A stretch of 64,000 nt of DNA from Dryomyza anilis. Taxonomy: Eukaryota; Arthropoda; Insecta; Diptera; Dryomyzidae. The notes beneath the pieces were generated by a model. The model had not been told where the DNA came from. It searched no databases and saw nothing but the letters and a program-made list of their open reading frames with translations. Where the stretch lies: assembly GCA_951804985.1 (NCBI GenBank), contig OX638133.1, forward strand, positions 66,189,867-66,253,866. The letters run 5' to 3'. The translations under genes were made by a program, and so were the position numbers. Positions 12,395 to 24,341 of this stretch are shown one piece after another. How positions within the stretch are numbered: position 1 is the first letter of the stretch; each line of letters opens with the position of its first letter.

Positions 12395-12848
12395 TTAGTG
12401 TGGTGAGTTTCGGTGTGGTGAGTTTAGGTGTGGTGAATTTTGGTGTGGTGAGTTTAAGTGTGGTGAGTTTTGGTGTGGTGAGATTTAGTGTGGTGAGTTT
12501 TAGTGTGGTGAGTTTTGGTGTGGTGAGTTTTAGTGTGGTGAGTTTTAGTGTGGTGAGTTATAGTGTGGTGGCTTTTAGTGTGGTGAGTTTTAATGTGGTG
12601 AGTTTCGGTGTGGTGAGTTTAGGTGTGGTGAATTTTGGTGTGGTGAGTTTTAGTGGTGAGTTTTGGTGTGGTGAGTTTTAGTGTGGTGAGTTTTAGTGTG
12701 GTGAGTTTAGGTGTGGTGAGTTTTAGTGTGGTGAGTTTTAGTAAGATGAGTTTTAGTGTGGTGAATTTTAGTGTGGTGAGTTTTAGTGTGGTGAATTTTA
12801 GTATAGTAAATTTTATTGTGGCGAGTTTTAGTGTGATGAATTTTATGT
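12395..12848 (+). repeat. 15-bp minisatellite array B (AGTGTGGTGAGTTTT-type)
   Basis: Roughly 30 copies of AGTGTGGTGAGTTTT with point differences and one copy shortened near 12650. The period of 15 leaves both strands open, giving Val-Val-Ser-Phe repeats forward and His-His-Thr-Lys repeats in reverse. I regard these frames as by-products. The unit recurs at 13284-13448 after a 435-bp non-repetitive spacer. Confidence 0.93.
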
Positions 12849-13283
12849 TGATTTCCATGGCACTTCAGTTGTTGCCCTATTCTAACAGTTGTTGCACTGA
12901 TAAATTTCCATAGAGCAAAACTGCTAGAATAGTTGTTGCTCTGAGTTTTTAGTTTTCGCACTCGTTTTGAAATCAGTTTTTTACGCACACAAACACAATT
13001 TTTAGGAATTAAATTTCAACGATTTGTCACGCCCTCATTAATGGTTATAAACTTTTCATTTTTTTAAGGATTAAATATTTTTTTCGGCACAATAATAATA
13101 GATTAGTAAAATATAATTTAAAATACTATAAACAGAAACATAATAAACAAAAAATGACATAATTAAAAGTCAATGTGAAATTAATCACAAACACATATTA
13201 GAAAATCAAAAATGATTTCAATGGCTAGTGCAAGTACTGAGTTTTTGGGGAAACTACTAAAAACTTGCTGTGGAAATCGACAT

Positions 13284-13448
13284 TAGTGTAGTGAATTTTA
13301 GTGTGGTGAGTTTTAGTGTGGTGAATTTTAGTGTGGTGAATTTTGGTGTGGTGAGTTTTAGTGTGGTGAGTTTAGTGTGGTGAATTTTAGTGTGGTGAAT
13401 TTTAGTGTGTTGAGTTTTAGTGTGTTGAGTTTTAGTGTGGTGAGTTTG
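13284..13448 (+). repeat. 15-bp minisatellite array C (same unit as array B)
   Basis: About eleven copies of the array B unit, one of them shortened by a base near 13370. The spacer (12849-13283) is not repetitive. Array C runs into a T-rich tract (13449-13590). Arrays B and C probably derive from one array split by an insertion, or from segmental copying. Confidence 0.9.
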
Positions 13449-15868
13449 TTTTTATTTTTCTTTCCTTTTTTTTTTGTTTTTCCTTTAGTTTGGATTTTAG
13501 TTTTATGTGATTGCTTTTGTATTTTTGCTTTTGTTTTGTTTTGTGCTTTTTTGCTTTTAATTTTATTTTTTTTGTATTTGAGTTCTTTGTTTCATTTTCG
13601 TAGCTGGTAAAAGTGCCGAGTTATATCGTATTGAAAGTTTAGGTCGTATGGGAGGTGCCACGCCTCTTTGTACAATCCCGCCCATTTCAAGAAAATCGGA
13701 TCAGCCGTTTAGACGGATTAATATTATCGAATTCACATGCAAATCTCTAAAATTGCTTATATAACCATATTCAGTAATATGTATTCATGGATTTTAATAG
13801 TTTTCTTTTTCTTATATACTTCCGATTGAGTTCGTTTTGCTTCTTCAATACAACTTGAATTTGAAGCCGAAAATATCTCCTGTCGAAAGTGCTATAACAT
13901 ACTGATTTTCGGTAATTTATTGAACTTTAAAATGTTCGAAGTTATAACATCTTGCAGATACATGAAGCATAACACGATAAATATTTAAAAAGTTGAATAC
14001 ACTATTCACTATTATGTTTTTATAGTTGTTAAAAGTGTATTAAATTTTATCAAAATTTAATTACCAACAATAAAGTTATGATCGATAATATTTTATCATA
14101 TTATTGCATGAATCGCTATGCTCTCTCAGTAGTGATATAAGTATACACGAAAAAACGACATCCCTTAAAAAGATTAAGCACGTTCAAAATGTTTGCCAAA
14201 TTTTAGTTCATTTTCGAAAAGAATTTTCCGCAGCTTTTTTTTTACCTAATTATTCGGCAGCTGAGCTTTATTCTTTATAAAAATAAAAATTTCAGTTATT
14301 TACACCTAATCCGGTCACCTAAACGTGACACAAAAAATGACACAGTAGTGGGAAAATTTTAGATTGGTTCAACAACCTCAAAAAGTCAAAAATAAATAAT
14401 TCGGTACAACAAACACAAATTTTGTTCTTCAGTATACCATGTCAATTTCAAAGTCAAAATAATTCAAATGAGAATTTTGTTTTATCCGTGAGAAGGACAA
14501 AAAGAGGATAAGTTCATTATTGTCGACCTTGTTATTTCAAAACTGTGAAAAAAGGCCGTGTAAAAATGGATTAGGTGTACATTTGCTATTCCATTTTGGA
14601 CATAGTTTGTAGTATGAAAATATGAAACCTTTAACATTTTGATTTCGGTAAATTTAGTGAATTGACTAATAAATTATGAAAATTTATTGGTATTAATAGG
14701 ACAACATAGAAATGAGATGATGCTTAGGTAATGTCAGTGTATACATTTTGTTCTCAATCAATAAACATATTTCTACTACAATTTTCATGATATTTTACCA
14801 CGAATATTAAGAATACTTCCGATATTTAGGAGCAATACTTCAAATCCTGATGTAGTTCAGTTTTAGTATGACAATATTAACGCAATAGAATTCAGCTTTG
14901 CGTTAATGTATAACAATGGATCTGCCGTAGGATTCTACATTAGAGTCAAATGAAGTTCATCTTGTAAATTTGCGTACTTTTAAAATTAAATAAACATATG
15001 AATACATATGAAACAAAAAAAAGTAATTTCTTAATCGAATTTATGTAATTTACTTTAATTTGAGGACTTAAAGAGTGATTTGTAAAAACAAACTTAGAGG
15101 AATAATAGAACTATAGATTATGTTTTACATAAAATATATAATCATATTTAATTATGAAAATTATAAACGTTTCGCAATAAATAATATGTATACCTTTAAA
15201 ATTTATATTTTTTGCGTTTGACTGATCATAACTTTGGTTAGATTCATGTGAAATTCATTATGTTTACATCAAAATATTAGTTGAAGTATTCTTAATGAAA
15301 TACAAACTAAATCAGATCAAAATCTCAAATTTGTATAACGTTAAAATTCAAAATATGTAAAAAAAACAAAAAATGTAATTTGTTTTATCATATTTGTTTA
15401 CGCAATAACTTGAGGCAATTTGAAAAAAAATGAGTATGAAGTCGTGATTACAATCTTCAAGTTCTTCGGAACAACATTCTTAGATCGCGGATAATTTTTC
15501 TTGTTGTGCTGTGTAACAGACACTAAAATAGTAGTATCATTTAAAAAGGATCCTACCCAATATGGTCAGAAATCAGAAATTAATACTTATTTTGAGGAAT
15601 ATATTTGTTTTGCGTTTATATGTACATTTAAATTAATTAACTAAAATTAAATATGAATAAAATAAATCGACGTGTATGATGAAAGCCTAAAGATACAAAT
15701 TGAATATATTGTTTAATAAACAAACATATTTTCTTATTGTTTTACTTATGCTAAAACGATTAAGAACGGGCAACTAGCCACTTTTTTCTTCTAGTAATTG
15801 CCACTGCCCACCACAGAGCCTGCTGGAAAACGTGCCTCCCACGCGGCCTCCCAAAGACGGCTCAACAT
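13449..15868. other. Intergenic DNA downstream of the BESS gene, no gene seen
   Basis: This is AT-rich. A short stretch at about 13640-13735 (GTATGGGAGGTGCCACGCC and following) resembles the interior of the mini-me-like element at 21688-22454 (compare about 22150-22180). I could not identify a polyadenylation signal for the minus-strand gene that ends at 15869 with confidence. Confidence 0.5.
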
Positions 15869-17236
15869 TCACCCAACGTTTTCATATGCCATCGGCGTTC
15901 GATCTGTACTCATCGAGGACGATGCAGATGAAGCACCAAATATGGTAGGCGGGTGGTGTTGTTGGTTCTGCTGCTGGTGTGGGTGCTGCGGCTGTTGATG
16001 TTGATTGTGTCCATGGTGTTGCTGTGGAGTAGGTTGTTCGTTGCGAATTTGTGGAAGTGGAAACATTATGCCGTGTGGCATTTGTGGATGATGCAAGTGT
16101 TGTTCGTTACTGGGCGGTTGTGGAGCCTGCTGATGAGAGGCATGTTGCTGTTGTTGGTGGGCGGCCTCAACATGCTTGCGTTGCTCGTTCTGTTGATGTA
16201 CTTTTTCGACATTCTCTTCGTATTTCTTTTGCAGTTGAAACAAAGAGTGGGGAATTTGCTGGGTAGCATGAAGGGCGACTGCAGCAGCAGCGGCACTTGC
16301 GTCTCGCGCATGCTGTTGCACGCGATCAACTTGCGACTGTGGTGAAGTTTCCTTTTCGCCTTTGTCGTACTTTTTTTGTAATTGGTACATGCTGTGTGAG
16401 AGTTGTGTGTGCTGCACCAACGGAATTTTGTCATTTGCCGAAGCGTTTTGTTTAGAGTTACCTGCAGCCGATGACTGGGAGTGTGCCTTCTCTTGCTTGA
16501 CAGAAGATTTTTTCTGATACTTCTTAAGCACTTGAATGAGTTCGGCTTTGACGTCGAGACGTATCTCCTCTGGCACGCGTTTTATCTCCTCGTAGAGAGA
16601 TAACAGAAATAACTTGTCCGGGTCGCGACTCTTGCGCTTTTTACTCTTCTTCGGGAACGCATCCTGCATGAACTGCAGTAGTTTTTCTTCAAATGCATTA
16701 TCGCGTTGTAAGGCAGCAGCTGCATGTTGCTGCCGACGTAATATATGAAATGTTGGATGCTGTGGTATGGAGTTGTGCTGTTGACCAACCACATTGCCAT
16801 GATCCCCGTTGTGATGTTGCAGCTGTGCTACTCCTGGTGCTTGAAAAGCAGCACCATGAGAGTCTGTGTGATTTGAACTGCCAGGAGCATCGTTGGTCTC
16901 CCCGTCATTATTGTGATGCTCCTGTTGTTGCTGGGTTCCATGCTGTTGTTGCTCTTTCTGGTGATGCAAGCTATGTTGCTGCCCGCTAGACACCGCTGCC
17001 GCAGTTAATATTGCATCGCAAAAGTGTTCTGGAACGTAATCAAACCCGGACATAAAACTTTCCGGCTTTAATTCGCCATTCATTTCTTCGTAGAAATATT
17101 CGGTGCCCACTATATCAATAATATCGTTATCCTCCTGGTTGAGTTCAATTCCAGGAGGAGGTGAGCCACCTGCCAACTGACAACGTTTAAGCTCAGCTAG
17201 TTTTTTTCGTGTTGTAAGTCGCATGTCGCGCCAACA
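15869..17236 (-). CDS. Myb/SANT-like plus BESS-motif nuclear protein, last exon
   Basis: This exon begins after the acceptor TTTGCAG (17237-17240 on the plus strand reads CTGC) and runs 455 codons to TGA at 15869. Its first residues, CWRDMRLTTRKKLAELKR then GGSPPPG, complete the last helix and tail of a Myb/SANT-like DNA-binding domain begun in the exon at 24342-24518; the splice is phase 0. A BESS motif follows (about 16513-16625: LFLLSLYEEIKRVPEEIRLD then KAELIQVL), preceded by a basic KKSKKRK stretch that could be a nuclear signal. Two copies of a QLQKKY motif (HSMYQLQKKYD and HSLFQLQKKYE) lie downstream, followed by long His/Gln tracts. BESS motifs mediate protein interactions in fly transcription factors, so the inferred role is a chromatin or transcription regulator. 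I do not recognise the orthologue. Confidence 0.88.
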   Translation of the reverse strand, partial: CWRDMRLTTRKKLAELKRCQLAGGSPPPGIELNQEDNDIIDIVGTEYFYEEMNGELKPESFMSGFDYVPEHFCDAILTAAAVSSGQQHSLHHQKEQQQHGTQQQQEHHNNDGETNDAPGSSNHTDSHGAAFQAPGVAQLQHHNGDHGNVVGQQHNSIPQHPTFHILRRQQHAAAALQRDNAFEEKLLQFMQDAFPKKSKKRKSRDPDKLFLLSLYEEIKRVPEEIRLDVKAELIQVLKKYQKKSSVKQEKAHSQSSAAGNSKQNASANDKIPLVQHTQLSHSMYQLQKKYDKGEKETSPQSQVDRVQQHARDASAAAAAVALHATQQIPHSLFQLQKKYEENVEKVHQQNEQRKHVEAAHQQQQHASHQQAPQPPSNEQHLHHPQMPHGIMFPLPQIRNEQPTPQQHHGHNQHQQPQHPHQQQNQQHHPPTIFGASSASSSMSTDRTPMAYENVG

Positions 17237-19222
17237 CTGCAAATATATTATAAACAAAAGTTATATATTTATTTAAATATTAATTAAATTTTAAATTTAA
17301 AAAAAAATGATTTTTTTTTCAAACTTATTCCAAATTATCAAAAAGAATATTAAAATTGCAAGAATTCTGATGTGATCTGAGGAGCTCCAAGGAACATACA
17401 CATTTAAAGATAAATATGTGTTTAGTTCGAACTTAATTATCAGTTTTGTCGATTTACTCTATGACACTTCGAAGGAACAAAAATCATTGCAGAAAAAAAA
17501 ACAAATTGAGGACTTTTTTATTTATCCACGATCTTAGTATGGTATTCTGATGGACTTCAAGATTCTTATCGATATTTCGTTGAAATTGCCTAAAGTTTTT
17601 GAGTTATTAAGTAAAATATATAAATGGAAATCTTTCCCAACCTAATGAAATTTGAGAGGATCTAACCACAGTTATGACCAGTCAAACAAACAATTTATAA
17701 ATTTTAAGGCATAACTATTATTTATTACATAACATCTATGCTTTTCATAATTCAGAAATGTATGTCAAACTTGATCTATAATTATATGATTCCTCTAACT
17801 TTGTTTTTTCAAATAACTCTTTTAGTTTTCAGATTATAAACAAATTCACATGTACAATTTATGGTTTAAATTTTCTTTTTCGATGTTACTTTTTATCAAT
17901 ATAATGTTGTCGTCCTTATTTTCTTCATATCAATTCAAGCAGATTCTTAAATCAGTAGAAATCAGCACTGCATAAATATATTATAATTAATGAGTTTGTC
18001 TCAGTATATCACAATAGTCAACTAAAAATCACCAAATCAATTTGAATACATTTTACTACTTATGCTCAAATAGGGCTTCAAAACCCGTGATAAAATTAAA
18101 ACTACTAAATATGCATGAGTTAGCATATTTTCATTCAGCCGAATCGAGAAACACGTCGGTAGACATTTTCGATGAAAATGATAAAATGCAATCATGCAAC
18201 TCAATATTCCAAAATTTTCATCGGAATAAATCAATCGAGTTTCCCGTCGAGTGTAAATTTCCTGTCAAATTTGCTCACATTTTCTTTTTATGTGTAAACA
18301 TGAAATTATACATTATACATATATAATTGATTTCAGAATGAAAATAGGAAAGAGAAAAACAATGTTGCGTTGCTTTATAAATGTTTACCGTTCATCGGAC
18401 CAAGCGTGAGCATAATATTTGATCCAAAAATGATAAAATTTTTGGATGATCTTTTGAACATTTTGTATAGTATTCGGTGTTTTTCTTCTACAACAACGAT
18501 ATAAATAACTTCTTGTAAAACTCACATTACATTTTAGAATTATAACATTGTCTTTCGTTTAAAATGCATTTTATTTTTTTTATATAACACATACGACTCA
18601 TATGATTAATAAATAAATTTTGTTTGGTGAAAATGAAAGTTATAAATTGCGTATTAATAAATCTGCAGAGAATTCTCCCTTTCATCATTTCTATATAAAT
18701 AAAAGGTGCTGATTCGAACTGCGTTTTTAGTTTTTTTCGTATACGTAACGTTTTTTAAGTAAAATGCATTGTATGTTTTTGCATTTTCACTGCTTTTTTA
18801 TGAAAAGACTTGACAGTCATGTATTAAAAATTTACACAGTTATTACCCATTCATAAATCAAGAAATGTTTTAGCTTTAAGTCCAAAGGAATATCGTTTAA
18901 TGTTTGGATAAAATAACCTGTTAAAGTTGAAAAATTAAGAAAATAAGAACAATTTAAAAATTCATAGAAAAAGTATATTTAATATATTTTTTTTTTTAAT
19001 CATTGGTAATATTAGAGAGTAATTTCGCCAATAGTATTACTTTGTCTGTGTCCTTTCTACTTTTTGAGTTATATGCCTTTATAAATTTTAACTGTGAATT
19101 ACAATTTTCTCCTGAGGAAATAATTGCTGCGAGTCAAAGTCTCATATTAAGTTTCTCCAAAAGATTTGCAATTCTTCCCACCAAACTAGGGAGACTTCAG
19201 TACGATTTCATCATGAAATCGC

Positions 19223-19279
<57 letters not shown>
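19223..19279. repeat. (TA)n microsatellite
   Basis: About 28 uninterrupted TA units. The Tyr-Ile-type open frames across it on both strands are artefacts of the repeat. Confidence 0.97.
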
Positions 19280-19283
<4 letters not shown>

Positions 19284-19541
19284 AGATACAAAGGAAAAGA
19301 AATTGACTGCATGCTCTCCGAGTACTGCTAGGCGAATTGCCGTTAAACCCATTCGGATGTGTACAAATGACAAAACATTTGTGCAAAATTTCCAATGAAC
19401 TAAATATTATTTGAACAAATATTTAAATTCAGGAATTAATTAATTTTTAGACTTTTATTAATGAATAATTTTGAATTGAATCATTTTTAATTTGGTACAT
19501 TGAATTGAAATCTATATCGATTCTCGAAAAATTCAATTAAT

Positions 19542-19711
19542 ATCCCTTTTCTAGCACGAGTCACAAATACAAATTGGTCACAATGGTACGCTTTGTCACA
19601 ATTTCGTATTCTGTAAATTTATTTTATATGTTTATTGAACCATATGTCTGAACCAATTGTCATTTGTAATTATTTTTTGATAACAATTGTCTTCGCTCGA
19701 TAGAATAGGGC
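19542..19711. mobile_element. T-family MITE, copy 2
   Basis: It matches 5218-5398 from CCCTTTTCTAGCACGAGTCA to TAGAATAGGGC. The termini CCCTTTTCTAG and the complement of TAGAATAGGG are imperfect inverted repeats. It lies in the intron of the BESS gene and is non-coding. Confidence 0.75.
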
Positions 19712-19864
19712 TGAAAAACTTAGAAAAAAAATTGAGAATCAAAATATAGAAATATTCTGAAATTTAGTTATAATACCATCGTAAACCTGAATTCATTTTG
19801 TGTCAAATTTTGACACTGGTCCTCCCAATAGTTGCTGAGATATAACCAAAAAAAACGTAAAAGC

Positions 19865-19911
19865 ATATCTACTTGTTATTAATTATTTATTTATTAATAA
19901 CAAGTAGATAT
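19865..19911. repeat. Perfect 18-bp stem, 11-nt loop hairpin
   Basis: ATATCTACTTGTTATTAA (19865-19882) is followed by an 11-nt AT loop and its exact reverse complement at 19894-19911. It sits in the intron of the BESS gene. It could be a relict palindromic element or a structural motif. The stem is short for a pre-miRNA. Confidence 0.85.
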
Positions 19912-20464
19912 TACAAGAATATTTTGCAGACTTTTATTTTATTTAAGTTTTTATTAAATTTGCAAAACATAAATTTTAAATCATTTTTAAAGATCATTTC
20001 CGGAATCAGTTGTAAAGTTTAAAAATTTTCTCCTGAAAAGTTCAAAAAATAGACTTATGCTTTTATTTCATATTTCCACAGAACTGTGCCATGAGACGTG
20101 AATTCTCTACATTTATTCATATAAATGATAGTACGTATCTACTGAAGAACTAACAAATATATCGAGAATTTGTGACGAAATCTGTACTTTGTGTTACTTT
20201 CGAATTACAAGAATAACTCAAATGACTTTTCTTAATTAACGCCACCAAACCCTGGAATTCTCCACCAATACAAATTATGTCCAGAAATTTTATATTTGTT
20301 TTCAGCATTAGTCAAAACAAACATATATTAACGAAGGCTCTGTTTTATTTCTATTTATCTCTATTGTTTTTATCTTTAATTATCTTAATTTATATTTGTA
20401 TACATATTTATTTATTTATTTGTTTAACTTATTACTTTAAAATTTAAATCAATATAACTTTATT

Positions 20465-20540
20465 TAGCCGCGGTAGCTCAGTGGTTAGTGCGTTGGACTG
20501 CGAGCCGAAAGGTCCTCGGTTTAAGCCTGGACTGGGGAGA
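20465..20540 (+). promoter_or_regulatory. Pol III internal promoter (A and B boxes) of the SINE
   Basis: The A box TAGCTCAGTGG and the B box GGTTTAAGCC are about 35 nt apart, normal for tRNA genes. The B box deviates from the usual GGTTCGA (TTTAA in place of TTCGA), so promoter strength may be reduced. It is not a functional tRNA gene because no acceptor stem closes after the B box. Confidence 0.75.
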
Positions 20541-20768
20541 ACAACATCTTTTCATAGAAACATTTTTCTATACCGCGCTACCTCTCGGCAGTAAATGGCA
20601 AACCTACGAGAGTAAAACATTGCCTATGAAAAGCACTAACCCGCCGTTCGGATTCGGCAATAAACTGTAGGTCCCACCACTTTGAGTTCAAATATAACAC
20701 GCACAGCTCAAAATGGTGAGAGAGCTCGGCCTAAGTTCTTATAGAACTGTAGTGACAAACAAAAAAAA
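20467..20768 (+). mobile_element. tRNA-derived SINE with target-site duplication
   Basis: The 5' head is tRNA-like. An A box (TAGCTCAGTGG, 20474-20484) and a B box (GGTTTAAGCCT, 20519-20529) form an internal RNA polymerase III promoter, and the anticodon-arm region resembles a tRNA with GCG in the loop. A body with no tRNA similarity follows, then a tail region with CTGTAGGTCCCACCAC and GAGAGCTCGGCCTAAG, a style seen in dipteran SINE/LINE 3' ends, then an A-rich end. A perfect 11-bp duplication, ATAACTTTATT, flanks it (20454-20464 and 20769-20779). The intact duplication and readable boxes suggest a fairly young insertion. The LINE partner is not identified. Confidence 0.92.
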
Positions 20769-21613
20769 ATAACTTTATTAATAAATATTATATAGTTCTA
20801 GTTTTAATTATAAAAAAGATAAATGATAAACATTATATAACTTACTGTATTAATTGCTACTCTACTTATTATACAAATATATACAATCTAAATTCACGTT
20901 CTTGTTTTTATAAAAAAAGCTTCAAAAATTTATCGAAAATTAGTATATAATATAAAAATAACTGCATAATTTATTTGTACTACATTTTGTTTTTATTTTT
21001 ACTTTGACAAGATAATTTCATATTACTTGCATCGCATTAATTATCTAACATATCGATACCTTAGAGGCAAAAGATCGTAACGAACAAAAAGCAAATATCA
21101 CAGGAGGTGAAAAAAAATTATCCTTTACATAAGCTGACCATAATAATTGCGTGGTGTAATTTCCAAGATAACTATTAAATGCAGAAGTATTTGAAGAAAA
21201 AATTAGTTACGATGTTTTGTGATATTTTTCAATTTGTACTACTTACGATGCTAAGGTAAAAACATCTTATACACAAATGGTTTGGTATTCCGAATTTTGG
21301 TAAATCATAACATGAAAATAACATGCATAGGAATATTTTCGCACATGTTTAATGAAAATTGAAAATAGCCAATGGTCAGTATTTTACTTTGTTGGAAAAA
21401 TTCATTGGACGTAGATAATAAATTTAAATTTTATTTTTCCATAAAAGTGGACATATTAGACATATTTTTAGATTTTTTACCATTACCAGAAAATGAGTTA
21501 AAATTACTTAAAGTAGCCACTAAAAGAAATATTAAAGTTATTTATATACTATAATAAGTGTTATTTGGCTTTATTTAAAATTTGGACCGCGAAATTCAAA
21601 ACGAGTTGGGAAA

Positions 21614-21682
21614 GTTAGGTCACATGGGTAAGTTCGGTCACATGGGTAAGTTCGGTCACATGGGTAAGTTCGGTCACATGGG
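21614..21682 (+). repeat. 18-bp tandem repeat, four units
   Basis: GGTCACATGGGTAAGTTC is repeated at exactly 18-bp spacing. A single unit occurs in the reverse-oriented relative near 8362, so the tandem expansion is specific to this copy. It abuts the mini-me-like element. Confidence 0.9.
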
Positions 21683-21687
21683 GCGGA

Positions 21688-22454
21688 TTTTTATAGTCGG
21701 TCGGGCCCGACTATGGAATACCCTACACCTTTGGTGGGGATATTAATGTGGGATATTTAATTGCAGACCTTTTAATTATGCAGAACCTCCCCACCCTCAG
21801 AATATTATTCATATATCAGAAATTAACGTATTATATCCCCATAAATTAAAAAATTTATATTAAGTATAAAAAACTAAAAAAAAAAATTGAAAAATATAAT
21901 TGGGCGGACCACGCCTATATTTAAAATTTTGAAAGGCTAATATTTCATAGATTTGATTTTAATAATTTACGGATCAAATTTCCACTATAAAAACCCGGGA
22001 AATAATGAAAAAAAAAAGTGGGCGGATCACGCCCATTTTTGGACCACATATTTATAGGTGAATTTTAAAAATACTTTTTAAATTTTTTAACTATACCTTG
22101 AATACTTTTCGAGTTATTAGTTCCTAAAGAGTTATAAAAAAATGACTTGTATGGGAGGTGGGCGTGTCCGTTGACCGATTTGGCTCATTTTCAAACTCAG
22201 TTCCTACTTTTGGATAAAATATATTGAGAAGAAATTTCATCGCATTCTGATCAGTATTTCTCAAGTTATTCTGTATTAGGACAGCAAGACGGACAGACAG
22301 ACAGACAGACAGACGGACATGGCTAAACGGACTCGGGTAGTGATGCTGATCAAGAATATATATACTTTTCCATACCGGACACGCCTCCTAAGGGGCGTTA
22401 CAATATATGCACAAAGTTAATATACCCTGTACCTCATAGGTGTAGGGTATAAAA
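21688..22454 (+). mobile_element. mini-me-like retroposon with (GACA)n proto-microsatellite
   Basis: Subterminal inverted repeats ATACCCTACACCT (21718-21730) and AGGTGTAGGGTAT (22438-22450) bracket about 700 bp. Near the 3' side are a GACA/GTCT tract (22289-22320), a conserved-looking core (ACATGGCTAAACGGACTCGG) and a TA-rich stretch (AATATATATACTT). The mini-me family described in Diptera combines (GTCY)n and (TA)n proto-microsatellites around a conserved core. Family assignment is from memory of that architecture. It has no coding capacity. Confidence 0.65.
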
Positions 22455-24341
22455 ATGACTTTGTAGGAACATGCTACTCATAAAGTGGTTTCCAAAAATG
22501 TAATAAAAAAATCCAAAACTGTTGATTAGGATGGTATCGATATGGTAAATTATAAATGTCCATCAGGTCCATCTCTTCATGTACTTCTATGTCCATCTGC
22601 TATCATTGAAGCTCTTTAACACAATTCTAGCCATACGTTGTTCACTTATGTCCTTCTACTTCAGTATCCGCTTAACTAGAACCCAATAACGTTCCACGGG
22701 AATCAGTTATGCATAGTTTAGCGGATTAGCCTCTCTAGGTACAATATTGATATAATCGCTGGTGTACCACTTCTTCGATTTTTTTCCATAGTGGCAGATC
22801 AGACAAAAAAAAGTTTGATATTTGATGATGGAAAACAAATAATGTTAAATTATTTTGCAAGCATTCAGCAATATAAATATCCGTGTTGATTGACCCAGAA
22901 ATTACATAAGGCTGGCTTCTTTTACTAAAACTGCATATTGCCGGACACACGAGAAATTTCATAGGGCCTTGTATTTATTTTTTTATTCTGTACTTCTCTT
23001 GCACATTTATGTATGTTACTGGAAGCTGCAAAAAGTCCGCAAAAACACTGAAATTTTGTTAGAAAACTTAACTACCTGCAATTTTCTTATTCTATTTCTT
23101 GCGTCAATGATTTTCGTAGGTCTTTCGATACAAATTTTCTGCCAGATTCATTGATTTCGACTACTTAAACTGCTTTGAACCATTACCAAGAGCGTTTTTT
23201 ATTGAATCTATTCCAACGAACATAGATTCGTAACAAGGTGTTGAGACTTACCCAGAACCCAACTGCGTCATTAATACTTTTAAAAAATGATATCTTTGAG
23301 ATTTGCCGAAAGCTAACTGCGTCATTGGTTCCTTTGAAATTTTTCCAGAACCCAATTCGTCTTAGCCATTTATTTCTTTTGGACATTTTTTTCTTTTGTC
23401 AAAATGTTTCCTGGGGGCTGGATACTCATTCCGATCTGCCGTTATATTAATTCATTTTCATATAATTTTTATTTCAATGTAATTAGCAAAGCCTTATGGC
23501 CTAAAACTTAATTACTAGAAGTACATATGAACAAACTTAAAATATATTAAAAATATACAAAATTAAATTAAAAAAATTAACAAAAATATATAAATTCCTA
23601 AAAGTAATAATTCATTAACGGCTTCCCCACAAATAAAGTAAATCAAAGAAGTTATCAGAATTTAGAATATCAACAAAAATATATATGACCCATTATAAGG
23701 CAGATGCAAAACAACAAAAACATAAGGCGTGTAAATTACATACAAATAAACGTGGGATTAAACATTATGTGACATGTATTCTAAAAGGTTGCGTTTAAAA
23801 ATATTGATAGACGAAGAAAATGATCTCAAACTAATTGGAAGAGTATTCCAACAACAGGCAGTTCTAATATGAATCTAATAATTTGGGGTCAATTGATCCA
23901 TTTAAAAGACAACGCGGTGACCGGTTGGTTTCGTATAAATATTAATATGACGGTTGGAATATAAACACGACAAAATTATGACAGTTGAAATAATCTTCAC
24001 GTAGAGTTCTAAACCTGGCTCCCAAGAAATAACTTTTGAAATGATTTACAAATTTTCTTGCAGTTTTGTTGCACATAACTCATATTAATCCTTATTATGT
24101 AGGAAAAAGAAACCTAAAGGAAATTTAATATACAGAATCTGCCGGTAGAATAAACGCTCAAGAGTTGACGTAATTTTTGAACAATTTTAATATCAATCGT
24201 GAGATAGTTCAATTTTCCAGTCACACGATTTATATTAAAGTTATTTGAATATTGCATCAACGGTTGGGCGTTTTTTTTTTTTTTTTTTCAATCGTGTGAT
24301 TCAGGCTTTAGAAAATAAATATCATTGAAAGAAATCCTCAC

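Larger units (their letters stand above)
17237..24341 (-). other. 7.1-kb intron of the Myb/SANT-BESS gene
   Basis: The donor is GTGAGG after AAG (24342 boundary) and the acceptor is TTTGCAG (17237). Inside are a (TA)n microsatellite, a T-family MITE, an 18-bp-arm hairpin, a tRNA-derived SINE, a four-unit 18-bp repeat, a mini-me-like element and a long T run at 24271-24288. No coding exon is evident. The stretches 17240-19220 and 22460-24280 look featureless. Confidence 0.8.

Noticed and set aside
12400..12988. Long open frames giving Val-Val-Ser-Phe repeats (plus) and His-Thr-Lys repeats (minus)
   Set aside because: They are created by a 15-bp tandem array whose period is divisible by three. 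No start context, flanking exon or non-repeat coding sequence.
16051..16989. Frames on the plus strand opposite the BESS exon
   Set aside because: Shadows of the real minus-strand coding exon, driven by CAG/CAT codon repeats.
20467..20540. A tRNA gene
   Set aside because: A and B boxes are present, but the acceptor stem does not close and the sequence continues into a SINE body with poly(A) and target duplication.
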